In this document: positions 1 to 12,059 of the stretch, piece after piece
Layout of the letters: every line of letters begins with the position of its first letter
How positions within the stretch are numbered: the first letter of the stretch is position 1
The notes under the pieces: generated by a model
What the model saw: only the letters and a program-made list of their open reading frames with translations
Database searches by the model: none
What the model was told of the DNA's origin: nothing
Translations under genes and position numbers: made by a program
Origin: Dryococelus australis
Taxonomy: Eukaryota; Arthropoda; Insecta; Phasmatodea; Phasmatidae
Direction of reading: 5' to 3'
NCBI GenBank assembly: GCA_029891345.1
Contig: CM056994.1
Span: 143,366,457 to 143,430,456, forward strand
Length of the DNA: 64,000 nucleotides

Positions 1-560
1 CCTGTTCGTAGATAAATTTTCAAAAGAAATCATGATAAAACGTCAATAATACAGAATGTTCGGAAATTAAATCCCCAAACTGCGGGAGGTGATTATTTAT
101 GAAATATAAAGTCGAAAATATACAGCACACCATATACCTAAACATAATATTGAAGGAGAGATGAGTCTGTGGAAATCGAGTTTTGAAAATATATATTTGT
201 TGAATACCTAGTACTTTCTGCCAGCGGTAGGGATGACGGTGATTTACCCACATTACGTTCCACATGGTTGAATGTTACACGTCCATTTGGCGCGCTATGT
301 ACCGTGCTAGTGGAGGGCATGTCATTGATGTGCTGACGTATCACTTTCTCAATCCAAACAGTTCACACAGACCGAGGACGGTCAGCATTACTTATGTCCC
401 TCTGATACTTGGGAAGCATAAGTCACCCTTTGTTGCGGACTTTGTGTGCGTTGTACAAGGCATTAAGCCAAAGTACGTTTTCGAATCCCAATATACTTAG
501 GCTCATATATCGATTAATATTCCGGTTAGGTATATGGTGTACTGTATATTTTTGACTTTA
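1..560. other. No recognised gene
   Basis: AT-rich sequence with short open frames on both strands, including a 78-codon one at 264-500 on the plus strand. None has a motif I recognise. The stretch ends at the left terminus of a Tc1-like transposon. Confidence 0.6.
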
Positions 561-562
561 TA

Positions 563-1132
563 CACTATCTACTAAAAAGTAATTGGCCACCCATGAAGAT
601 AGGCAATTCAGTACGTCAGTTGACTTGTGTTTCACGGCTTTCGACGTAGGAACGCTGGTGTTTGTCCGTGGTAGCATGAACACGGAGACCTATTGTAACA
701 TTCTGGATAATTAAATACTCCTAACAATATAGTGTTTTTTACGGAATGGGCCCATTTTACTTACAGGATGACAATGCCAGGTGCCATGTTTCAAGGGCTA
801 CTATGCAGTGGTACACCGACAAACAATGTTCACCGATTGGACTGGCCCGCCCAGAGCCCTACCTCAACCCTATAGAACATCTTTGGGACGAATTGGATCG
901 CCGGGTGAGGGCTCGTCAGGCGCGGCCAAAATCCATTGCTCAACTCATGTGATGGTTGCAAGAGGAATAGCGATGAATCCCCCTGGATGTCCTGCAAACA
1001 ATCGTAGAGAGCATGCCACACAGGGTAGCTGCTGTTATAGCCGCAAGAGGTGGCCCTACGAGATTCTAACGGGGTGCGAACTACCAAGCAAACATTGTGG
1101 ACAGGTGCCCGATTACTTTATGGTAGATAGTG
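563..1132 (+). mobile_element. Internally deleted Tc1-like DNA transposon
   Basis: A ~570-bp element bounded by inverted repeats. The left end (561-584, tacactatctac...aagtaat) matches the reverse complement of the right end (1111-1134) at 20 of 24 positions, and similarity continues inward to about 38 bp. Both ends abut a TA dinucleotide, the usual Tc1/mariner target duplication. Full Tc1-like elements are about 1.5 kb, so roughly 1 kb is missing, including the DNA-binding half of the transposase. The remaining reading frame has stops, so the copy is dead or non-autonomous. Confidence 0.85.
661..1069 (+). pseudogene. Tc1-like transposase, C-terminal half, decayed
   Basis: Relic of a Tc1-family DDE transposase, which cuts and joins transposon ends in the nucleus. 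A first fragment at 661-714 reads FVRGSMNTETYCNILDN. The main part runs in one frame from 746: QDDNARCHVSRATMQWY carries the second catalytic Asp, LNPIEHLWDELDRRVRA carries the third acidic residue of the DDE triad, and LDVLQTIVESMPHRVAAV then RGGPTRF gives the usual C-terminus, with stop at 1067-1069. Three in-frame stops lie between 950 and 976, and the first catalytic Asp and the paired N-terminal helix-turn-helix domains are absent. It lies entirely between the element's inverted repeats. Confidence 0.85.
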
Positions 1133-1134
1133 TA

Positions 1135-1835
1135 TTTCATAAAGGTATAACCTCCCACAGGGTGGCCACCCATTCATTATAGATAACCTATTCAGGGCCA
1201 CGAATAATGAACTTCAGATGCTGGTTTATTAAAGAGTACGACTTATTTAAAAATAAAATTGTCATGTTTTTGCAACTGGCCAGGACTCACCGTTGTCTCG
1301 TAGACAAAGTTAACTTTGGCGAAGATTGGTTCTCTATATTCGTTAATGTTCATGACCTTCAGTACACGTTCGGTTTACAGGGTAGCCAATACCCGCATTG
1401 CTAGCTTTCATGGTATTCAATTACTTTGCCTATATGTGGTTCACGATTAACTGGGTACTTTTGAAAACCCTGCTTAAGATATTATTCTCTCTTTTTTTTG
1501 TGTACTTCCGTCAAATATCACATTTCCATTTTTATGTGCCTAGTGACTTCATTCCCGCGTTAGACAAGTTTAGTAATACCGAAAGGTATTACTATAATTC
1601 CATTTCGTACGTTAATCTTTATAAAGCTGATTATCACTAGTCTGAATCGCTATTAAATTCAGGCATTACTCTCGGAATACAACGTCAATACATAGACGGT
1701 TTTCTTAATACGTGCTGCCAAATTGACAGGCAGTCTACATGGCAGTGTGTGCAGTAGCATCTGACCAGTAAGCTAGTAGCGATTAGTTGCAAAGTTTGAT
1801 TTCAAAAGTCAAAAGTTCTCACATTACCGTGAACA
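1135..1835. other. No recognised gene
   Basis: AT-rich. Open frames at 1207-1404 and 1398-1640 (plus) show no motif. A segment near 1431-1470 (tatatgtggttcacgat...) recurs almost unchanged near 13694-13733, so at least part is a dispersed repeat. Confidence 0.5.
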
Positions 1836-1836
1836 T

Positions 1837-1879
<43 letters not shown>

Positions 1880-1880
1880 C
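1837..1880. repeat. (TA)n(TG)n microsatellite
   Basis: A run of alternating TA passes directly into alternating TG, then ccgtgtttgtg. The short open frame on the minus strand across it is an artefact of the repeat. Confidence 0.95.
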
Positions 1881-1989
1881 CGTGTTTGTGCAATGTACGG
1901 CATTGACGACTCTGTAAGATTTAGTGTTATCTCTAGAATAGTGGGAAGAAAAATATTTCGCAGGTAAAAATAAGAGCTATGGATGAAAT

Positions 1990-2270
1990 AGGAGATGAAA
2001 CCATCGCGCGTGTACACTTAGTTGCCTCGCGTGAAGTGCGCCCGCCAGCCAATCACGCGCAGTGATTGCGAAGCCCCCCCCCCCCCCCCCCCGGTCAACC
2101 AGTACATGCGTGATGACGACACCACTCCCTGGAGATGACGACGCCACCCCGTCGTACCTTCCCATTGGCGGAGAATGACGACATCCCCAGTAATCTCGCC
2201 TCTCCGTCCACGCCACTCTCCATCATTACGTGTTTCTCTGCACTCTCCCCTACTTGCCCAGCGTCACTAT
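1990..2270. other. GC-rich island with poly-C tract (2074-2092)
   Basis: About 280 bp clearly richer in G+C and CpG than its surroundings, containing a 19-base C homopolymer and several tgacgaca/tgacgacg repeats. A 79-codon minus-strand frame (1977-2216) spans it, but its Gly run is simply the homopolymer. It could be a decayed repeat end or a CpG-rich promoter remnant; I see no core promoter. Confidence 0.4.
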
Positions 2271-2279
2271 CTATCCTTC

Positions 2280-4455
2280 TTTACTAGTGTTTAGTTATAA
2301 AACACCGCTTTCTATTTAAAACGCAATGAATACGTTTAAAACACCCTTTCAAATTACACTGTAAAACATAAGTTTCGAACGTTCAGTGTAGTCTTAAAAT
2401 GAGACTGGCGGTGCACTTACCGCATCCCAATAACCCGGGTGGTGGAAATACTGAAGAAGCAATGTGAAAATGGCAAATTTGTGTGTAAATCACTTTAGAG
2501 AAGAAGTCAAATTTTGGTTTCAACTCTATGTCATTTCTGCGTATTACAAAAGTTGCGATATGAATTAATTTATTAATTTCTAATTACCGAGCGCCTTGAT
2601 ATGCACGCAAATATGTAGAGTTTTGGATATCTACCCTTTTTTGCAATTCCATTTCTGATGCAGGTATATATTTTATTTTTAACTATTATAGAGTTAAAGT
2701 TTTTTATTAAAACAATCACAAAGTTGGAGTTTTGAAATGAATTTAATTTTTAAGTCTCTGCTAACAACAAGAATAACGCAGTTGTGAAAAAGTGACATAT
2801 TTTCTTTGTACATACAGTATACTACGGGAACATACATTTACCTCTGTTGGTGATTGTTTTGAAACCAACAAACTGTTCGCTCTACCCATCGCTCATTGTT
2901 AATGAGTCCTTCGTGCTTAGATCTTGCCTTGGTGAGGCCGTGATAATGTTCTCACCTCTACTGTCTGTTCAGAACAGTACCAAAGCTCTCTCGCCCCTCA
3001 CTGCGCCAAACTATCAGTGTTTGAGGATCTCCGGAATTCTTCTCTTGTATGCTGAGTTTCAATCACTGCCGGCAGGAATTTAACATCGTTGAATTACTCA
3101 CCAGCGAAAACTTATAGTGGGGCGTACCATCTTCTTCTAATACTTAACTTTTCCTAGCACTTGTGTGTTTTACACCGGCGTGTTCATTAACATAGTCAAT
3201 ATAATTTATTCGCTGTGAATATTTGATTTGGTTCCCCAGTAGCCTGAGCACTAAGTAGCCTAGCACCTTGCTTAGTGGTCAAGCCTAGGAGCCAGATAGT
3301 GGCAGATAACTCTTTCCCCAATATCGAGGATCCCAGATGGCACGATAATAACACTATCAAATATTAAAATGTATCAGTAATTAGTTCATTTCTCAGTTAA
3401 AGCTAATCAATAAGCTGCAAGCAACTGGCCAGTCACCTGAATAAAGCGGCAAACAATATCTCTAATTTTGTGGTGTTTTTCGCTAGCATACTGTAATAAT
3501 CACCTTTAAACTGATGGAATTTAGTCACCGAAGGTATCAGTAAACAAATTCAGTAATTTGCGACTGATGTCAGTTGAAACACTTTTAAATTACTTGACTA
3601 ACTTGGAGCCATTTAAAGTATCTGAGTTGAAAATACTGACCACAATCCTGTGCAAATTAAATATACATTACATCTGTTTTAAGAGGTTGAAATTAACTGC
3701 ACAAAAATTGCATCAAATTATATATCACCCGTATATCCATCACAGTTTTCAGAACCTGTACTCTAGCTGATGTTAATGATCGCGCGAAAACTACCAAGTT
3801 ATCTTTTCTCATTTTAATAAGTCCAAGCTTCCATAACAGCTTTCTCGCCGTGTAAACCACAGTACTTAAAAGCATTAATAATATTGAGATACTAGTGTAC
3901 TCATATTTGTTCACTATATTTTGAACAAAACAATTAGATTTTCGATATCCTTTTTTCTTGTTTTCTCATTAATTTGTCTGTCATTTGTTATGAGTTTTAA
4001 CATTCCACTAACACTAATTACTAAAATAATAACAAGTATGATCTCATTTAAAGCTGCTGAAAATGATTTTGAACTCCGTAACGTACCCAGATACTAAAGT
4101 TTTTGTTCCGCACGTAGGATCAGTTTGAAGATCAAAGTAACGCAGTTCTGAGAGCAAAGATCTAAATCGTACACCACGTACAATGAAATGTAAATAATAG
4201 AATATAACTGGCATATACCTTCTATAATACTTGCAGCTTGTGCTACAGACTCTGAAACCTTGAAGTTGCCCAGTTTGGGTTTTCTCAGGGTCTTGCCAAT
4301 CGTGAAGGTTTTATGATTGTTTCTGTAAAATTACAATGTTGCTAAATATTTTTTATACAGTAGATTTTGAACATAAGCTTGTGATCCTATGTCATCATCC
4401 TATGACATTAACCAAGGAACTGGTTAAAATTTGTCATTATAATAAAACATTTTTT
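2280..4455. other. No recognised gene
   Basis: AT-rich stretch with only short, motif-free open frames (for example 2847-3083 and 3558-3770 on plus, 3693-3914 on minus). I could not assign any repeat family. Confidence 0.5.
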
Positions 4456-4461
4456 GCAAAT

Positions 4462-4546
4462 GTCGGTTAGGACGAGAGATTTAAGGTGCTAGAATTAAAC
4501 CTCGCTTCCCTGTACGGGAGCATGGGTTCGAGTTCCACACTTAATA
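4462..4546 (+). tRNA. tRNA-Leu-like relic (pseudogene or SINE head)
   Basis: The stretch reads like a class II tRNA. It has a D-arm-like segment (gacgagagatttaaggtgct), a variable-arm hairpin (ttccctgtacgggagc) and a near-canonical T-arm/B-box (gggttcgagttcca). The anticodon stem does not pair well and the acceptor ends (gtcggtt / acttaat) do not base-pair, so I read it as a tRNA pseudogene or the tRNA-derived head of a SINE rather than a working tRNA. tRNAscan-type scoring would decide. Confidence 0.5.
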
Positions 4547-4549
4547 AAT

Positions 4550-5515
4550 AATTCTTAAATACATATATTAAGATAGTAAGGATGTTGTCTCTTTCTCTGA
4601 CTGATTTTGAGTGATACATTAACAAATCGTTATTTTGTGAAAATAGTATATAATCGTGTATTCTTATGTACGTTTGCGCGTCTTCGACGTTTATGACGGA
4701 AGTCAGATTGCTAGGAGTGGATTCATATAGTGATATTGCATGCTTTTATAATATGAAGATGATGACAGTGATTGAAGACTTACCAAATGTAACACCTCTA
4801 GCAATGGTTTCTGATGCGTCTCTATAATCAATAAATTAACAATATTGTAACTGTGGAAAATACTATCACTATAAGTTGTCACGCACGTTGACATGAATGT
4901 AGTCATTGTTTGTTCAGATCAGCATAGCAGTCGTTCCACTGTGAAAAGTATTATACTGTGTTTACTAGTAGTGATATCTTATATTGACATAAGAAGAAGT
5001 GTAAAGGTATTGTTTGTCGATCACTAATAGGCGAATGAAAATATTACATCAAGACATTTATGATTAGATTTTAGCACTAGACAATATGGAGAGAGTAACT
5101 GTGCATTTGTCATTAGTTATAAGACCTATAAGTGTGTTAACTGTAATGTTGTATATGCGAGTATGGAAACCTTGAGTGGACACTGCAAGAAATGTTCTAT
5201 GAATTAAGAGTAAAGCATAAATACTTTTGTTGAAATGAGAATGTGATAAGTGTATGTAAATAATACTACATATTTTGTATAATTGTGTGAAATAAATATA
5301 AAGTGTTTGAACGACTGTTGTTTTTATTCATTATATCCCTTCCAACTTTTAAGTGTTGCTATGAGCAAACACTTATAAGTGTTTAGAAAATGATTATAAA
5401 GACTTCAATATAAAAACTATTGGATAGTTGATTGCTTACATGAATATTCATTCAACCGATATGTATTATTTTTTTTGGAGACATTAGGTGAAACATTTTT
5501 CTTTATGTGTGGATG
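4550..5515. other. No recognised gene
   Basis: AT-rich, with a 67-codon minus-strand frame at 4703-4906 that shows no motif. Nothing else recognised. Confidence 0.5.
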
Positions 5516-5524
5516 GAGAAAGCC

Positions 5525-5652
5525 TACAAACCATTGGATTGGTAAATATTGTTAAAGATTAATTGAATGATTGGTAACGAATGGTAAGGATTGATGGAAA
5601 GATTGGTAAAGATTGGTAAGTATTGATATAATGATTGATAACGATTGTTGTG
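5525..5652. repeat. Short degenerate minisatellite (attggtaa-type)
   Basis: Loose direct repeats of about 10 bp built on gattggtaa/gattgataa (for example ggattggtaa, tgattggtaa, agattggtaa, agattggtaa, tgattgataa). Confidence 0.55.
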
Positions 5653-6157
5653 CGTGAGTGTGTGCGTGGCTAGGTGATATGGTGAGCTCTCTGTTTCTGT
5701 AAATGGACCTTTAACAAACGGGGTATGTGAAATTAAAAAATTAGTTTAAATATAACTCTGAAAAATGAATATGTATATCAAACAATTACAATATCATGTA
5801 AATTAAAAATTAAAATTTATGAGTGAATATTGTGTAGAGGATGAGATGTGTCAAACATTAGTATTTATTATAGAAAATGTTCGATACTAAATGGCATATC
5901 AAGTGTGTGTTTGTGTTTGTTTGTGTGTGTGTTTTAGAGCAGATTTCGGTAATTTTTGGACAATTTTGGATTATTTTTTATCATTTTGGGTCATTTAAGG
6001 TTAATTAGGATTGACTTGGTTCATTAGGAGCAAGTCTTGGGTGAAGCGGATTTGCGAATTGGAATATTTTAGGTTCTTTGTGTGCGAATTTGTGTTTTTC
6101 TGTGTGTGTGTGTGCTGGAATATATCTATGTATGGTTTGTTGTGATGCGATGTGATA

Positions 6158-6463
6158 AACGATTTTTGAGGAATAAGGAATGATTTATAAGAATAACGAA
6201 CGATTTTTAAGGAGTAAGTAATAATTATTAAGAATAAGAAACTGTTTTCGAGGAATAATTTATGATTTTTAAGAATACGGAACGAGTTTTGAGGACTAAT
6301 GAATGCTTTATGTGGAATAAGGAATGATTTTTGAAGAATAATGAATTAATTTTGAGGAATAAGTAACAAATTTTGAGGACCAAGGAATTATTTTTGACGA
6401 ATGAACGATTTTGAGGAATAAGAAGCAATTTTTGTGGAACAAGGAATGATTTTGGAGGATTGA
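6158..6463. repeat. 21-bp minisatellite, about 14-15 units
   Basis: Tandem units of about 21 bp built on gaataaggaatgatttttgag, drifting in single bases but keeping register through most of the block. Because the unit length is a multiple of three, stops are avoided on the minus strand, producing overlapping long open frames (6228-6527, 6308-6820, 6388-6681). I treat those as non-coding. Confidence 0.85.
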
Positions 6464-6660
6464 AGGATGAGGATTGATGATTGAGCAAAGAGGATAGAGG
6501 ACAAACGATAGATGATAGAGGATACATGATAGAGGATTGAGGACAGAGGGTAGAATGTAGAGGGTAGACGATAGAGGATTGAGGATATATAATAGAGGAA
6601 TTGAGGATTTATGATAGAGGATAGATGATAGACGATAGATGATAGATGATTGAGGACTGG
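6464..6660. repeat. Purine-rich gatagaggattgag minisatellite
   Basis: Follows the 21-bp array directly. It consists of imperfect 7- and 14-bp repeats (gatagag, gattgag, gatagatg), strongly purine-biased on the plus strand. The abrupt change of unit suggests a second, independent expansion. Confidence 0.8.
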
Positions 6661-7570
6661 TACATAGAGTAGTAATTTCATACATGGTTGTGTTGAATAT
6701 ATAATTTATAAAGTGTGTGAATCTTTTAAAAAGGTTTTCATAACAGTATGTTTTAATTACGTATATATGTTTTGCAGTTTGTGATTGTTTAGCCTTCCTA
6801 GATAAAGCACTCACTTGCATCTTTTCCGCAAGACCATTATTCTCCTTCCAGATATGACATTGGTCTGATGGAGGCCTGTGTGGGTGTGTATAAGTGGTTC
6901 TTTTTTATCGATGAGCTGTGATAAATTGGTGTAAAGAGATGGTGAATGATATATAGTGAGAAAGTTAATGGAGGAGGCATATTGTTTAGGTGTTTATTGT
7001 GTAGTGTGTTGCAAGCTGTCATGTATATTATTTATGCATAATATCAAACATATGTTAGTCGGATGTTAGTTTTTGTTATGGTAAGAGATATAATTAGCGT
7101 GAAATTTAACTTATTAGTTATTCATTATGTAAATACTAGTACTAAAAAGTGAGTTTCGCTTGCAATGAAGCAATGAGTATGTTCTCAAATCTATAGTTGT
7201 ATTCCTTTCTTGTTTGTTGTTTTTCATCGGTCGATGGGTATTTGGTTTCATCTCGTTACATCCTTACTACTTGCAATTTGATAATCATCACGCCAATACG
7301 TTGGTTTATTTACTTTATACGCGATTACAATAAATATATACTTAACCTGTATAGTTATTGAATCGCTATGTACGTACTACTTATATGTAAATATTCTCAC
7401 TAAATATGTATTTTTGATCTGCCTATATACCTACTTTACTCTTGATAATTTATATAAAGTGTGTGCTCACCTCTCTCGATGTAAGCCTTACCTATCATGA
7501 TCGATACAATTTTTAAAATTTCTCCAAATTTTCTGCTGCATTGATAACAATTAAACATGGCGTTTTTCTG
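6660..7570. other. No recognised gene
   Basis: AT-rich. Short open frames only (6837-7022 minus). Nothing recognised. Confidence 0.5.
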
Positions 7571-7697
7571 AAGTGTGCGAGAATTTGACAGACATTTACA
7601 AAACAGTCTCGCTAGAATAATTAAAAAAATTAAAACTCCTTTTGCTATGATAGTATATACTAAGTAATGCATCGACTTGCATTACGTAAAGTTGTTG
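7571..7697. repeat. Dispersed repeat, copy 1
   Basis: About 125 bp starting aagtgtgcgagaatttgaca and including ctagaataattaaaa and aacttgca-type segments. A clearly related copy in the same orientation lies at 23928-24049, inside the Polinton-like element. No family recognised. Confidence 0.7.
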
Positions 7698-7699
7698 TT

Positions 7700-8368
7700 T
7701 GTTGTGTTATAAGTACTTAATGTTTGTGTTATTACAATGTTTTAAATTAACATGTCTTTAACTTAATGATAGAACAAAGTATTAATTTTAAAGAATTATT
7801 TAATATAGAATGTTTGTGATTAGTGGGTTTAAACAAATATCGCACATAGTAATTCATTTTCATATATTTAACTCGTTTAAATTGAAACAAATAATATGTT
7901 AGTATAACTGTACATAATTACGTTTAGGTTGAAGTATTGACTGAATCAGTATGTCTGCTTGAATTTTTATGCTTTTCGAAATAAATAAATATAGTTATAC
8001 TGAAACAGCCCTTAAGTTACTTGTAATATGAAAGAAGGATTATTTGTGTAAATACTTGTTGCAAATATAATATTCAAGTATCTTAGAAGGATTGAGTCAT
8101 GCGTTCGTAAAAACAGATATTAACACATTCTTTGATTAAGGAGTTTTTATGTAATGAACATATTTTGATTGTCATATGTAGTACGAGATAGCATGATTTG
8201 AGTACGATGAGTGCTTTATTTGGACCTTAATTTGATTTTAAATGATGCTATATTGTAAATTAGAACAAAGGAATATTGGTAAGGCTTTTTTCTTTTTGTG
8301 TGTCATTATACTTTAGATTAAATATGGGTGATAATGTGCAGTGGAAGACAGATGATGGAGATTTTTTT
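7700..8368. other. No recognised gene
   Basis: AT-rich. No motif-bearing open frame and no obvious repeat. Confidence 0.5.
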
Positions 8369-8607
8369 CATTTGTGTTGTATGATATGTTGATATAGGTG
8401 TTCAAGTATTTAGTTTTGCTTGTAAAGTTTGATGTTAGGGGTTTGCAATTGGGTGTTATGTTGTTGGTGTTATAGTTGAAGTTCTTTTGTAATATGATCG
8501 TGTCTGTTTTAGTTTCCTTTGTTCATTTGAGTTGTATGATATGTTGCTATAGATTTCAAGTATTTAGTTTTGCTTGTAATGTTTAATGGTTTGGGGTTTT
8601 GTAGTTG
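8369..8607. repeat. Local duplication (~82-bp unit, ~155-bp spacing)
   Basis: The segment at 8369-8450 (catttgtgttgtatgatatg ... tatttagttttgcttgta) is repeated at 8524-8607 with small changes, separated by about 75 bp of unrelated sequence. Confidence 0.8.
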
Positions 8608-8609
8608 CC

Positions 8610-9412
8610 GGTACGGTATGTGCAAATGAGTTGTTTGAGTGTGTGTGCATCTGTGTGTGTTTGTTATACTCCGTGTTTGTGTATGTGCACATGCGTGTTT
8701 TCGTGTTAATGCATTTGTGTTGCTATTAAATGATGAAATATTTTATCAGAGTAATTCATTGAAATATTCTCTCTGTGGGTGTTGGTATATGCTGAAACCG
8801 CATACACGATTGTTTTTCCTGTTAGGGTTCGTTGACCTGACAGGAATAAAGCAGGAACTGTTCTATCTTGAAACTGTCCTATGGAAAAAATGTTTACAGT
8901 AAGGCTTTAGTCTTGATCTGTCGTTCCTCGGGACCATACATATGTATCTTTACATATAATGTTTATACTTCATAAGTGTGTATAGTGAATACTAGCATAG
9001 TGTAAATGTAATACCTTCCACCCCTTATAAAAATAATAATTATTATTATATATATACTAATTACAAATTCTGAGCAATGAAAATTTAAATGACAGTCGAA
9101 GGTTGGCTGTTTTTCTGAGAAGACATATTATTTTGGTGAATGTTTCGTTGTTAATTATTCATGTGTGTAAGTGTATACCTAATAAATATTCAGTGCATAT
9201 TTATATGATGGATTTTCATGATAACGTTAACTACACGGTTACATCATACAAGTTCATTACTTCCACCATTCTCGACCTTCGACAGGTGACATGAACATAT
9301 AACACCTTAGTTGGTAGGAGACATCGAGCAGGTAATAAGATAGACACCAAGCATAAGTAAATATGCAAAATGCATTTCCCAGATATTTTTATTTAGTAAG
9401 TCCCCTGGGGAT
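8610..9412. other. No recognised gene; GT-rich start
   Basis: Begins with an interrupted GT-rich tract (8638-8700). Open frames at 8639-8902 and 9103-9294 (plus) have no recognisable motif and the first reads through the GT tract. Confidence 0.5.
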
Positions 9413-9414
9413 TG

Positions 9415-10212
9415 ATCTTTAGTAATCAAAAAATAACATTACAATAATTACTATAAGCAGGAATAAAGAGCAAAAATAATCCAATTCCTAAATTAAATGT
9501 GATTAAATTCGGAAATAAATTAAAATTACATGTTCTGACAAAGACTCGATCCCAAACCAAATATTAACATTAGATTAAGTAAGACTAGCACCTACCCAGC
9601 TCACAATTAAAATTATGTGAAATCGGAAATAAAATAATATCACATGTCCTTCTGCAATACTTAAACACAAATACAAAATTAACATTACATTATGTAAGCC
9701 TAGCACATATCCAACTCACAAATAAAGTTTGGTTAAATCGGAAATTAAATAATATTATCTGTCCTGAGCAAGAATCTAACTCGAATCCAATATTAAAATT
9801 ACATTAATTACCCCTAGCATCTAACCATGTCCCAAATAAAATTTCGTTAAAATCGGAAATTAATTAATATTATATGTCCTGACCAAAAATCAAGCCCAAA
9901 TCGAAGATTAACATAACATTAACTAAGCCTAGCTCCTACCCAAGTCGAAAATAAAATTTGGTTAAAATCGGAAATGAAATATCACATGCCCTAACCGAGA
10001 ATGGAACCTAAATGCAATATTAACATTATATTAAGTAAGCTGAGCCCCTATCTAAGACACAAATAAAATTGTGTTTATCGGAAATGAAATAATATTAAGT
10101 AACCTAATTGAGAATCAAACCCAAATTCAATATCAATATTACGTTAACTATCCCCATCAGCTAGCAAGCTCACAAATAAAATTTTGTTAAAATCAAAAAT
10201 ATTACATGGGTC
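9415..10212. repeat. Satellite array, ~114-bp monomer, about 7 units
   Basis: Monomer landmarks repeat in order: acatgtcctga(c)caag, caaaccaaatattaacatta, aagcctagcacctaccc, cacaaataaaatttggttaa, atcggaaattaaataatatt. Successive acatgtcct-type starts fall near 9528, 9642, 9757, 9872, 9983, 10097 and 10203, a period of 106-116 bp. Divergence between units is moderate, so the array is old. One further monomer, inverted, is at about 24184-24333 inside the large Polinton-like element. Confidence 0.9.
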
Positions 10213-10261
10213 CTTAGTGAGTATGTACTTGATGAGTTTATGACTTACTATGTTTATAAAA

Positions 10262-10668
10262 AGGATATCGGGTATGATACCCATGATATGAATTTTGTCT
10301 CTATAGCCCAATGGTTCAGTAATTATGAATACATTTATAAAAGCGCTTTAACGCTTAACTGACCTTGGTAGAAAGGTCCTAAATGACCTGAACTTTTGTT
10401 GTATGTCGGGTATTTTGTCTATGTTATAAATTTTGATGACCATGGCATCAATGGTTAGGAAATTTTGACTACTATTATAAAAGGGCTTAAGTCGAAATTG
10501 ACAACTCCAGAAAAGCCTTAGGGCTTAAATGTCATTGCTACCATGATGAATATCAGGTACGGTGTCTAAGTTATAAGTTTTATCCGTATAAAAACAACGG
10601 TTCGGAGATAATTAGTACATTTACAAAAGGGCTTAAATGCGTAATTGGCCTTGTCAGAAAGGGAATTT
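10262..10668. repeat. Second tandem repeat, ~140-bp unit, three units
   Basis: Three units start near 10262, 10402 and 10545. Each holds a (t)atcgggta(t)-type segment, gtctatgttataaattttg, acatttataaaagggctta and a final ttgacc..agaaa.g segment. It follows the 114-bp array after a short gap but shares no obvious sequence with it. Confidence 0.8.
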
Positions 10669-10669
10669 T

Positions 10670-11584
10670 ATTTGATATTCCGAGTCGTAAAATAATTATT
10701 CTCAAACTAAAATAAAGATTGCTTGTAAGTTTACAAAAATTCAAGATAGCAACGGGTTTGGGACACATCATAATTTTTTCTCTGACGACATATGCTTATC
10801 TGTCTAAAAAAAAAAAAGACTATTTAGATATATTACACTATACACTTATTTGTAAAAGTATAATGAATAGTTTTTTCATAGAAACAATTAACTTTTCTGT
10901 TAAATAATTATGTTCGAAATATTTGGCTGTTGTGAAGCCATTGCAGAAATTTCCTTTAAACTTGAGGTCGTATACATAATATTTTATACATTAATGCTTG
11001 AAAATTTTAATGTATTAAATACATCAATATTTCTTAAATATCTAACTTTTTTAAATTTCGTTTTAACTAATCGGTTGTTCAATTATGATATGTACTATAT
11101 ATTCGCTTTGAATGTATAGCTCATAGGTGTTCCTTTTTTTAATACCTTAATAAAATTCCCATTTGTACCCAGGATGCAAAGTTTTTTATAGTGTATAAAC
11201 AATAAAACTTCTGCATATAACATGTGTAATTAATAATGACTTAGGTTAAAGAGGACCCCAGCGCTCGTAGTAACAGATGATAGCATTAAGCAATATAGTG
11301 TTTGAGGCAGGTGAGCGACTGATACTCCCTCTAGCAGCTATTGCGAGAACTTGCACGTTACCTAGGGGTTATGTTGACATCAAGAGACACTAGTGCTATA
11401 TAATGAGCAAGTACGGAATTATGATGGCGGCCGACGATGACAACAGTGCTGCTTAACAAGCAAGTATATAACTGAAGACTGAAGATGGTATATCTCATAG
11501 AAAAATGAATTGATGGAGGTAGGGGGTTTGGGGAAATAAGGTGATCAATGACAGCAGAGGGAAGTTAAGGGGAGGGTATTAACC
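10670..11584. other. No recognised gene
   Basis: AT-rich to about 11230, then more mixed composition. Short open frames at 10719-10907 and 10910-11119 (plus) are AT-rich and motif-free. Confidence 0.5.
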
Positions 11585-12055
11585 ATATTCGCAGAGAGGA
11601 GGCGGAGAGCCTACAATCTCGCAGCAGGGAGCCGATCTAACCCAAACTAATCACAATATAGCTCGTTGTGAAGGGCGTTTGTGAGGCGAGGGTTGGGGGC
11701 ATAAGTATGCGAATACGTGAATAAGGGCGATAGTGTAACAGGCATTAGGTGTAGATATCCGGAGGAGAAGAGAGTTTAGAATCTCGCAGCATGCATCCAA
11801 TTAATCCCAGAAGTAATCACAGTATAGCTCAGGTAGTGATGTGTGGAAGAGGGTAGGTGGGAGTGTAGGTAGGTAAAGGGGTGGAGATGAGTGTTGGTGT
11901 ATCAGACATCAGGTGTAGATAATCACATTATAGCTCATTGTGAAGACGGGTGGGAAATTAGAGGGTGGGGGTGTAGTTAGTTGAAGGGTCGGAGTAGATG
12001 TAACGATTATGGAGCGATTGTACAGCAGGTGGAGCGATTGTGGAGCGATTTGCTT
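11585..12055. repeat. Degenerate G-rich tandem repeat
   Basis: Three recognisable repeats of aatcaca(a/g/t)tatagctc followed by a g-rich stretch, at about 11649, 11814 and 11920. The first two are preceded by a(c/g)aatctcgcagca. The block ends in short gtggagcgatt-type repeats (12010-12050). Confidence 0.65.
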
Positions 12056-12059
12056 CCTT

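Noticed and set aside
1977..2216. 79-codon minus-strand frame with Gly run
   Set aside because: The Gly run is the 19-base C homopolymer; the frame exists only because GC-rich DNA has few stops.
6228..6820. Three overlapping minus-strand open frames of up to 170 codons
   Set aside because: They follow the 21-bp and 7/14-bp tandem repeats; unit lengths divisible by three or seven keep stops out. The residues simply repeat (SSILY-like), with no sign of a real protein.
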